Source: Anaerolineales bacterium
GTDB lineage: Bacteria > Chloroflexota > Anaerolineae > Epilineales > JAANWY01
Assembly: GCA_018263655.1 (NCBI GenBank)
Contig: JAANWY010000238.1
Coordinates: forward strand, 1-16,253
DNA length: 16,253 nucleotides
Reading direction: 5' to 3'
A program made the translations under genes and the position numbers. Each line of letters begins with the position of its first letter. The stretch's first letter is position 1. Positions 1-6,448 of the stretch are shown here, piece after piece. Below the pieces are notes generated by a model that searched no databases, was not told where the DNA came from, and saw only the letters and a program-made list of their open reading frames with translations.

Positions 1-1633
1 TGCGGAGACTCTCATCATCCGCCGTGTACTCAGCGGCAAAGACCGAGGCCGGCGCCTCCATTCTCGCCGGCGGACGCGTGAAGTGATCGATGAGGGCCAG
101 CCGCGTGGTGAGGATGGCAGACATGCCCTGATAGAGGTGCTGAGCTTCGTCGCGCTGTAGGTCCTGTTCGGCAATTCGCCCCCGATTCAGATCCCGAGGG
201 TCAGGCTTCGCATCCCCAAGCCCCAACACCTCCCGCTTGTACCGGAGCTGCCGGTCCACGTGCGCCGGCTCATTCGTTTTGCCAATCTCATCGCCGTAGA
301 TGATGGCCGGCATCCCCGGCAGCGAGGCCAGCAAGAGATAGGCCATCTTGATCCGTCGCGCGTCCTCTTGCAGAAACGAGGCGGTCCGACCCGCTACCCC
401 AAAGCCTTTCCGGAATACTTCGCCATAAGGTGTCAAATGCTCCAGAACGTTATACCGCTGCTCCTGCGTGGCGAACTCGAGTGTCAGCTCATCGTGATTG
501 CGCAAGAAGTTGACCCAGGTGGCCCAGAGTGGGAGACTTTGGTGCGAGCTCTGCAGGGACGTCCAAACATAGTCCGCGTCGGCATTGAGGATGGACGACC
601 AGAGGTCATTCATCAGGTCGAAATTGTAGGCAAGTTCGGCTTCCAATTGTCGCTCTCCGTAGTATTGCAGGACGGTGCTCAAGGGTTGGCAGGTCTCGAC
701 GAGAAAAACCGAAGTGGGCGAGATCTGTTTGACCACCAGGTTGAGGGCTTGCAGAATATAGTGCAGCCTCCGGTGTGATTCCACCGGCCCGCTTTCGATA
801 TCTTTGGCGATGAACGTCACGGCGTCGAGCCGGAAGTTGAGACCGTACTGGAGCCAATGTTCCAGGATATCGACAAAAGCCAGAAACACGTCGGGGTTCA
901 TCCAGTCCAGGTCGAGCTGCTGCGGGTAGAAGGTGTGATAGTACCAGCAGCCATCCTCTCCCTGCCGCCAGTGGGGGATGACGCCCTCATCATCTACGAG
1001 GCCCGGGAAAATAATCCGGTGAGCAATCGTCGTTCCGTCAGAGACTTCGTAGACTGCCCAGTGGCCGCTTGCGCGTTCTTCAGATCGAATGAACTTGGGC
1101 CGCTCCTCTGAGTGGATGAAGAACCGGCGGTAGAACGCGTCGCCCTCGATGGCTGCCCGATACCAACGGTGTTGCTCCGAGACGTGGTTGAGGACCAGGT
1201 CGATAAACACGCGGATGTTGGCCTGCTTTGCTCTGTCGAGGAAGTAATGGAGCCCGTCGTTGCCCCCTAATTCTTCTCTCACCGTCTTGTAGTCCGAGAT
1301 GTCGAATCCCAGGTCGACCATGGGTGATTCCAGAAAAGGGAGAATGTGCACGGCGTTGATGCCAAGCTGTTCCAGGTAGTCGATTTTGTCAGCCAGGATG
1401 AAGAGATCGCTTTCGTCGCCTTGCCAAAAGCTGTCCGGGTAGGCAACGTAGAGGTTACACTTTTTGTACCAGTCCAGCGAGCGTTCATCAGCAACGGTGG
1501 GGTTGGCAAGGTGTGGTTCTAGTTGTGCCAGGATCCGTTCAACGGCTGTTGGGCCGTATACTTCGGTGAGTAATTCGGCAAGTACTGACGCAACGTCTGC
1601 GCCGGCAGAAGCGGATCGAGCCTTTAGTGCCAT
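1..1633 (-). CDS. GH13 alpha-amylase-family glycosidase/transglucosidase (3' end outside window)
   Basis: Cytoplasmic alpha-glucan or disaccharide-active enzyme; no signal peptide is visible. The reading frame is open from the ATG at 1633 to the window edge, giving 544 codons without a stop. Conserved GH13 regions appear in order: DLVLNH (residues 145-150), FRLDAV with the likely nucleophile Asp270, FLVET with the likely acid/base Glu313, and FLRNHDELTLE with the transition-state stabiliser Asp381. The last motif, and a TIM-barrel followed by YGDEIG, resemble trehalose synthase/maltosyltransferase-type GH13 members, while VHILPF near residue 100 recalls the sucrose-phosphorylase group, so the substrate is open. 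About 60 residues precede the barrel. An AAGGAGAGG ribosome binding site sits 6 bases before the ATG. It lies 165 bp downstream of the ADP-ribosylglycohydrolase gene on the same strand, with repeat DNA between. Family call is firm; specificity is not. Confidence 0.85.
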   Translation of the reverse strand, partial: MALKARSASAGADVASVLAELLTEVYGPTAVERILAQLEPHLANPTVADERSLDWYKKCNLYVAYPDSFWQGDESDLFILADKIDYLEQLGINAVHILPFLESPMVDLGFDISDYKTVREELGGNDGLHYFLDRAKQANIRVFIDLVLNHVSEQHRWYRAAIEGDAFYRRFFIHSEERPKFIRSEERASGHWAVYEVSDGTTIAHRIIFPGLVDDEGVIPHWRQGEDGCWYYHTFYPQQLDLDWMNPDVFLAFVDILEHWLQYGLNFRLDAVTFIAKDIESGPVESHRRLHYILQALNLVVKQISPTSVFLVETCQPLSTVLQYYGERQLEAELAYNFDLMNDLWSSILNADADYVWTSLQSSHQSLPLWATWVNFLRNHDELTLEFATQEQRYNVLEHLTPYGEVFRKGFGVAGRTASFLQEDARRIKMAYLLLASLPGMPAIIYGDEIGKTNEPAHVDRQLRYKREVLGLGDAKPDPRDLNRGRIAEQDLQRDEAQHLYQGMSAILTTRLALIDHFTRPPARMEAPASVFAAEYTADDESLR

Positions 1634-1718
1634 CAGTTTCCTCTCCTTCGGCCTTTCCCGCTGCAAGGGGGCGCATCTACTACTTGGGGGACCCCCGAAA
1701 AAGGGCGAGTCTAGCGCC

Positions 1719-1808
1719 GGTCGAGTACGCCCGAAGGGCGTGTATCGAGACCCAGCGGGTTATTTCAATGCGCCGCTCGCTGGTTTCGATACGCTTCGCT
1801 ACTCAACC
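1719..1808. repeat. Pair of REP-like palindromic units in opposite orientation
   Basis: Two related units lie 29 bp apart. Unit one (1719-1752) contains the hairpin ACGCCC-GAA-GGGCGT (1727-1741). Unit two (1782-1808) reads GGTTTCGATACGC then TTCGCTACTCAACC. The reverse complement of unit one matches unit two in its ends and TTCG centre, with extra bases in its stem. The same core (GAGTAGCGAAGCG, TATCGAA) occurs in altered form at 4327-4450. Unit two overlaps the stop codon of the adjoining ADP-ribosylglycohydrolase gene. Confidence 0.6.
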
Positions 1809-3994
1809 GACGCTCGCTCCCCCAACTTCTGAATACGCCCGACGGCACTCCACTGCGTAGAACAATGTTTCTGCCTGAGCCGGCGAGCCGGCTGCACCGT
1901 CATGGCGGTGCTTGATAGACAACCTTCCTCAACGACGAATGCCACACCTCCGCCGGCCAGCGGACTGTCGACATCCCGAACGTCGAAGACGAGCTGATCG
2001 TCGATCCACGCTTGCAGGCGCGCGCCTACGACCTCCAGGCTCAAGGTGTACGCGCGTTCTGGTTCCCAGGAGAAGTCATCCTTGGCCAGCACGGTCTCAC
2101 CGTCCAACGCCTTGACCAGGCAGACCTCACCGTCATTGCACAGCAGCAAGGCGTAGTACCGTCGCATACCCTGTACTCGAGCTGCGATGCCCACTGCCTC
2201 ACCCAGGTGCGGAGTGACGTCGGCGCTGACCTGATAATCGTTCCACCTACGTGTACCTTGCATCAAAAGGCCCACCCCGCGGTCCTGGGAGAGGCGGAAA
2301 GCCTCGGGCCAATGCATCCCGAAATGATCGACCCCCGACACCCAGGCCCGATGCCACATGTGGCCTCCCCATTCAGGTCGGGTGAGCGCTAGATCGGCTG
2401 CGCCATCCCAAGTCAGAAAATCCACATAAACTGTGCCTGTTGCTCCCCGTTCACCGTTGAGTTCCACCCCGATCTGGGCGATGGGACCGCCGCGCGTGCT
2501 GCTGATCTGCCAGGTGGGTTCGTGGTAGGCTCCCGGCGGGAGCCTTACCTCTGGCCCGCGCTCGGTGACCAGCTGGTCGTCCGGCCCGTAGTAGCGAATG
2601 TACAAGTTGGACGTGACAGGCTGAGCGTTGTCTGCGTCAGCAGCGAGGCCGGCGCGGACAGTCTGACCCGGGAATAGCGTCGGCGAAGCCATCAGGCTGT
2701 ACCCGGGCATGTCAATCGCCTCGGGCGGGATGAAGGTCGCTGTGGCTGCCCGCGCAACACGCCCCGGCGCCAGTTGGTGATAGTGCAGTGCTAGGCTTCG
2801 TTCCCCCGACCGGCTGTGTCCAGACACGTTCTCCAACGTGAGTGTGCCCTTTGATTCCGCATCGTCCTCGGTCAGCTGGAAGCCTTGTACCGAGCCCGGT
2901 AACTCGAAGTGGAATCGGGCGCCGGCTTTAGGTGGGATGGACGCCTCCCCCGCTAGCGCCCGGCCAATTCTCACGAGGTGGTAGGTTTCAGTTACAGCGT
3001 CGGTGACGGCACGTCCACCATCGGCGGTGGGCATGTAAAGCCGGTCTGCCACCGGACCGCGCCAATCAGGGCCGGCGTCGATGCTGGTCAGGCCGTTCTT
3101 GATCCCCAACAGACAGCCCACGTTCCCAGAGTTGCAGTCGGTGTCAAAACCACAGGTGTTCACGATCATCAGTGATTTTTGGAAATCGTCATCACCGTAT
3201 AGTAAGCTGAGGATGACCAGGCCGTGGTTGGGCACCATGTGGACAATACCGCCGTATTTGTCCTTCCAGTAGTGCTCTTGCAGTCGCCGGAACGCCTCGC
3301 GCCAGTCTGGTTCCGCCGCGTGCCATTCACGGATGTCGGCTATCATGCGGTAGATGACCGAATTCTCAGGAATCAAGGAGACTGCTGTGTCGATCAGCTC
3401 ATTGATGTCCGATTCGACGAAAGCCAGGGCTTCCATCGCGGCGATAACCTGGGCCCCGTAGATGGCTTCGCCGTCGTGGCTAACGCTGGCGGCTCGGCGA
3501 GCAAGATCGGCTGCCAGTTCAGGATCACCGGGCGCCACCATAGCCCACCCATCGATGAAGATCTGAGCGCCGATCTGCTCGGAGGTCACCTTGCCGTTCA
3601 GCGCCGCTGAGCCGCTGTCCGGCGCCTCAATGCCGCCCTTTAGGCGCAGATAGGCGGTGTGCTCCGTGGAGTTTCCCAACCCACTCCACCACAGGATCGT
3701 CTTGTTCTCGACGATGTAGTTGAGCCAGGTCTGGCCGATCTGGGCCGGCGTCAGCTCGCGCGAATTGCCGTAATCGGGTAGCGCACGCGGGAAGGTGAAG
3801 GTGCCGGTGATGTCGTCATCCGTGACGATCAATGGCGCGTCCAGTTTCTCATGGACGTAGAAGGTGATCTCCCCCAGTTCGTTGATGATGCGCTCGTAAG
3901 GCCAGCCCTCGAAGGGACGACCCAGGTACACACCGATGATCTTGCCAAGGATGCCGGCGTAAACTCTTTCTTCGTAGTCGTTGGGTACCATCAT
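1799..3994 (-). CDS. ADP-ribosylglycohydrolase (DraG family) with C-terminal beta-sandwich domains
   Basis: The N-terminal 350 residues match the ADP-ribosylglycohydrolase family, metal-dependent hydrolases that cleave ADP-ribose or related N/O-glycosidic bonds. Visible family motifs are TDDD (58-61), SHDGEA (172-177) and GFDTDCNSGNVG (282-293), the last fitting the GxDTDxxxxxxG metal-binding signature. Residues about 365-540 look like a jelly-roll carbohydrate-binding region. Residues about 545-705 look like a concanavalin/LamG or DUF1080-type sandwich. That is more than twice the usual ~300-residue length. No signal peptide or membrane segment is visible. AGGAG sits 4 bases before the first ATG and 7 before the second (3991), so either may start. 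A sigma70-type promoter lies at 4037-4065. The last residues and stop codon come from a repeat unit, so the native C-terminus may differ. With the GH13 gene downstream, a sugar-related role is plausible but inferred. Confidence 0.85.
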   Translation of the reverse strand: MMVPNDYEERVYAGILGKIIGVYLGRPFEGWPYERIINELGEITFYVHEKLDAPLIVTDDDITGTFTFPRALPDYGNSRELTPAQIGQTWLNYIVENKTILWWSGLGNSTEHTAYLRLKGGIEAPDSGSAALNGKVTSEQIGAQIFIDGWAMVAPGDPELAADLARRAASVSHDGEAIYGAQVIAAMEALAFVESDINELIDTAVSLIPENSVIYRMIADIREWHAAEPDWREAFRRLQEHYWKDKYGGIVHMVPNHGLVILSLLYGDDDFQKSLMIVNTCGFDTDCNSGNVGCLLGIKNGLTSIDAGPDWRGPVADRLYMPTADGGRAVTDAVTETYHLVRIGRALAGEASIPPKAGARFHFELPGSVQGFQLTEDDAESKGTLTLENVSGHSRSGERSLALHYHQLAPGRVARAATATFIPPEAIDMPGYSLMASPTLFPGQTVRAGLAADADNAQPVTSNLYIRYYGPDDQLVTERGPEVRLPPGAYHEPTWQISSTRGGPIAQIGVELNGERGATGTVYVDFLTWDGAADLALTRPEWGGHMWHRAWVSGVDHFGMHWPEAFRLSQDRGVGLLMQGTRRWNDYQVSADVTPHLGEAVGIAARVQGMRRYYALLLCNDGEVCLVKALDGETVLAKDDFSWEPERAYTLSLEVVGARLQAWIDDQLVFDVRDVDSPLAGGGVAFVVEEGCLSSTAMTVQPARRLRQKHCSTQWSAVGRIQKLGERASVE

Positions 3995-4036
3995 CAGTCT
4001 CCTGCGCCGACTCGTTATCGTAACCAGGTTAGCGCC

Positions 4037-4065
4037 AGTTTACCACGTAAATTCAGAGGCGTCAA
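4037..4065 (-). promoter_or_regulatory. Sigma70-like promoter of the ADP-ribosylglycohydrolase gene
   Basis: On the minus strand, TTGACG (-35, 4060-4065) is followed by a 17-base spacer and TAAACT (-10, 4037-4042). The start codon at 3994 lies about 43 bases downstream of the -10 box. Spacing and position are right; the boxes are near consensus. Confidence 0.55.
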
Positions 4066-4290
4066 AGGGGAGGTGGCTGCTTTGACGAGCAGCAAGTGAT
4101 GGTATAAGGTTATGAGGGCACGCACGTGATGCGCCGCCGGCCCGCGGAGGGTAATCAGATTGGGCAAGGACGAAGCCATGGCTGCAGATTCGAGTCCTAC
4201 TCGCTGATGATCACGCCCTGTTCCACTAAGGAATGGCACTAAATAACTTACCCGTTTGGTGCCCCAAAACCCTAGTAAAACAGAGGTGAG
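4066..4290. other. Intergenic stretch with no recognisable gene
   Basis: No reading frame here resembles a known protein. The only structure noticed is a weak inverted pair, GGCACTAAA and TTTGGTGCC (about 4233-4261, 8 of 9 positions pairing), which could be a small hairpin or the remnant of a transposon end. Confidence 0.4.
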
Positions 4291-4473
4291 CCGATTATGC
4301 TTAATTCGTTGACCAGCATGTTGACCAGCATCCTGAGTAAGCTGTAGCGAAGCGAAAGCTGTATCGAAGGGTGCGGGTTTGCCTCGAGGCGTTGCTTGAG
4401 CCGCACCCTTCGATACGATCTCCACTTCGTTTCGACCTACTCAGGATGCTAACCGACAATTAAGCATAATCGG
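4291..4473. repeat. 183-bp nested inverted-repeat element (MITE/REP-like)
   Basis: Three nested perfect inverted pairs share one axis. The outer pair is CCGATTATGCTTAATT (4291-4306) with its complement at 4458-4473. The middle pair is AGCATCCTGAGTA (4327-4339) with 4438-4450. The inner pair is GTATCGAAGGGTGCGG (4361-4376) with 4401-4416. A 12-bp tandem duplication, GTTGACCAGCAT, lies inside the left arm (4308-4331). No coding potential is visible. It ends 28 bp before the MFS start codon, so it could add a promoter or a transcript hairpin to that gene. Confidence 0.75.
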
Positions 4474-4501
4474 TAACATGATTTTTGCACGAGGTGATCG
4501 A

Positions 4502-5707
4502 ATGAACAGCCAACGACGCAACCTCTACATCCTTACCTTTGTCCTGTTCGTGGTCATGCTCGGCTATGGGATCATCATTCCCATCCTCCCGTTTTACATC
4601 GAGAGCATGGGCGCCGGCGGGATGGAATTAGGACTGCTGGCCGCCTCCTACGCTGTCATGCGCCTGATCTTTGGCCCGATCTGGGGCGGACTCTCCGACC
4701 GCGTCGGGCGCAAACCGATCCTGCTCATCGGGATTTTGGGCTATGTCATCACGATGGTCTGGTTCGGGCTGGCGACCCAACTGTGGATGCTGTTTGCCGC
4801 CCGGATTTTGGCCGGCATCTTGTCCTCCGCCACCGCGCCGACCACCATGGCCTACATCGGCGACAGCGCCCCCGAAGAAGAGCGCGGCGGTGGGATGGGG
4901 CTGCTCGGCGCGGCCGGCGGCGTTGGCACCATCCTCGGCCCCGCCATGGGTGGTTTCCTGGCAGACACGTCCCTTTCGCTGCCGTTCTTCATCGCGGCCG
5001 GGCTGGCGCTTTTGTCCCTGATACTGGCCGTGATCTTTTTGCCGGAATCCTATCCGGCGCCAGAACAAGAAGTCGAAGAGAAAGAGGCCATCATCGACTT
5101 GCGCGCCTGGTGGCAGGCCCTCTTTACCCCCGTCGGGACGCTCTTCATCCTGACCTTTATCTCGACCGGCGGATTGATGATCTTTGCCAATGTCTTTGGC
5201 TTGTACGGGCTGGAACGTTTTGGCTATGGTCCGGATCAAGTCGGCATTATCATGATGGTATTGGGGTTGGTCTCGGCGCTGACTCAGGGCCTGCTGGCCG
5301 GGCCGGCCACCAAACACTGGGGCGATGAGCGGGTGATCAAAATCGGACTGTTGGCAACCGCCTTGGGCTTCGGCCTGTTGCTGCTGGCGAACAGTTTTGT
5401 GACGGTCATTTTGACCACCGCTTTCTTTGCCGTGACCTATTCAATGACCAATCCGGCGCTACTTTCGCTCACCTCGCGCCGCGCCACGATCCCGCAAGGG
5501 ATCGCCATGGGATTGAGCAACTCCTTTGTGAGCCTGGGGCGCATCGTGGGGCCAATTCTGGGCGGGATCGCACTGGATATCCGTCTCGGCCTGCCGTACA
5601 TCATCGGCGCAGCCATCATGCTGATTGCTTTTTTCGCCAGTTTGATTTGGATTAAACCAGAGCCAGTAGCGCTGGAGCCAATACACCCCGCCACCGATGC
5701 TCAATGA
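4502..5707 (+). CDS. MFS transporter, DHA1-type drug:H+ antiporter family
   Basis: Inner-membrane secondary transporter of 401 residues with about 12 hydrophobic segments. Motif A, GGLSDRVGRK (62-71), lies in the loop between TM2 and TM3. The antiporter signature (motif C) GTILGPAMGG (141-150) lies in TM5, with a related GRIVGPILGG in the second half. TM1 reads GYGIIIPILPFY, as in TetA/multidrug DHA1 exporters. A charged central loop (EVEEKEAI) separates the two six-helix halves. The ATG at 4502 is chosen because GAGGTGAT precedes it by a few bases; an in-frame ATG at 4478 lacks such a site. The gene follows the palindromic element and is followed by a different repeat, so it is probably transcribed alone. 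Export of drugs or metabolites is inferred from family only. Confidence 0.9.
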   Translation: MNSQRRNLYILTFVLFVVMLGYGIIIPILPFYIESMGAGGMELGLLAASYAVMRLIFGPIWGGLSDRVGRKPILLIGILGYVITMVWFGLATQLWMLFAARILAGILSSATAPTTMAYIGDSAPEEERGGGMGLLGAAGGVGTILGPAMGGFLADTSLSLPFFIAAGLALLSLILAVIFLPESYPAPEQEVEEKEAIIDLRAWWQALFTPVGTLFILTFISTGGLMIFANVFGLYGLERFGYGPDQVGIIMMVLGLVSALTQGLLAGPATKHWGDERVIKIGLLATALGFGLLLLANSFVTVILTTAFFAVTYSMTNPALLSLTSRRATIPQGIAMGLSNSFVSLGRIVGPILGGIALDIRLGLPYIIGAAIMLIAFFASLIWIKPEPVALEPIHPATDAQ

Positions 5708-5717
5708 GTGGGTCGAG

Positions 5718-5738
5718 GATTGGGGATTGGGGATTGGT
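5718..5738 (+). repeat. Short tandem heptamer GATTGGG x3
   Basis: Three consecutive 7-base units, GATTGGG, GATTGGG, GATTGGT, start 11 bp after the MFS stop codon. This resembles the short tandemly repeated heptamers seen between genes in some cyanobacteria and Chloroflexota. No function is evident. Confidence 0.6.
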
Positions 5739-5752
5739 GATGAACATGACGG

Positions 5753-5875
5753 GTAACGAAACAGTCAGGTGACCGGCACTTCCAGGCAGATTTTGGCGAC
5801 AACAGTGCCTGTGCTGTGCCTAAGACGGTGATTTTGATGTTGATGTCGCAAGTGCCGGTCACCTGAACGCTTACT
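5753..5875. repeat. Inverted-repeat (MITE-like) element with GGTGACCGGCACTT ends
   Basis: A perfect 17-bp inverted pair, TCAGGTGACCGGCACTT (5765-5781) and its complement (5850-5866), flanks a 68-bp centre holding further pairs (GCGACA 5796-5801 with TGTCGC 5844-5849; CAGGCA with TGCCTG). The outer ends (GTAACG left, CGCTTAC right) also partly match. The right-end sequence, read on the minus strand as GTAAGCGTTCAGG, recurs at 16136-16148, which supports a dispersed family. It sits between the MFS and phosphatase genes and has no coding potential. Confidence 0.7.
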
Positions 5876-5918
5876 CGTCGAGTAGAGGAGCTAGCTATCA
5901 AACTGAAGGGATTGTGCT

Positions 5919-6374
5919 GTGGACTTCTCAGCTATTACGGACTCATTGTATGTTGGAACTGCGCCGCATCTTGAAGACTATGACACATTGCGTGAACTCG
6001 GTGTGACGTTGGTGCTCAACATGCGTATCAGGCGCTGGCCATATCTGGGCCGATACAATCCGCCTATCCGCAGCCTATGGCTGCCTACGTTTGATTTTCC
6101 GCTCTTGCCAATCCCGATTAAAATTCTCCGGCGAGGGGTGATCGCTGCCCTCGAGGTGTTGGGGGCAGGTGGCAAGGTCTACGTCCATTGCACTGGAGGG
6201 GTGCATCGCTCGGTTGCCATGGGGGCCGCAATCCTGATTGCACAAGGATATTCAGTCCAAGAGGCGGCGCAACTGCTCAAAGACCGCCGGCCCGTCGCAG
6301 ACCCAGACGCGTGGCACATACGACGACAGATCAAACGCTTTGCGAAGTCTTGGGAGAAACGCCCCGGTGTTTAG
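5919..6374 (+). CDS. Dual-specificity/tyrosine-type protein phosphatase
   Basis: Small soluble cysteine phosphatase of 151 residues with no signal peptide or membrane segment. The P-loop signature HCTGGVHRS (90-98) supplies the nucleophile Cys91 and the phosphate-binding Arg97 (HCx5RS). Asp59 in the upstream FDFPL segment is the likely general acid. The N-terminal ITDSLYVGTAP resembles the start of dual-specificity phosphatases. The family removes phosphate from Tyr/Ser/Thr or from other phosphorylated small molecules. It starts with GTG at 5919, with GAAGGG about 8 bases upstream. It ends 74 bp before the PEP-dependent enzyme on the same strand, so co-transcription is possible. A functional link with the neighbouring phosphotransferases is only a guess. 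Family confidence is high; substrate is unknown. Confidence 0.88.
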   Translation: MDFSAITDSLYVGTAPHLEDYDTLRELGVTLVLNMRIRRWPYLGRYNPPIRSLWLPTFDFPLLPIPIKILRRGVIAALEVLGAGGKVYVHCTGGVHRSVAMGAAILIAQGYSVQEAAQLLKDRRPVADPDAWHIRRQIKRFAKSWEKRPGV

Positions 6375-6448
6375 GTCATAATGGGTCGATGAACAGTAGG
6401 TGGCGAACGCCAAATATTGACTTTTTGAGATCAGAGATTGGAGATAAA

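Noticed and set aside
1686..1696. GGGGGACCCCC hairpin near the GH13 gene as a terminator
   Set aside because: The stem is short with a one-base loop, and the A-run following it on plus is on the wrong side for the minus-strand genes.
6401..6446. TGGCG/CGCCA hairpin and TTGACT box before the PEP-type enzyme as terminator or promoter
   Set aside because: The stem has only 5 pairs and no T-run, and no credible -10 box is found at 16-18 bases from TTGACT.
6188..6448. Upstream extension of the PEP-type enzyme into the phosphatase gene
   Set aside because: The added residues are the phosphatase read in another frame and match no family; a good ribosome site and the family N-terminus support 6449.
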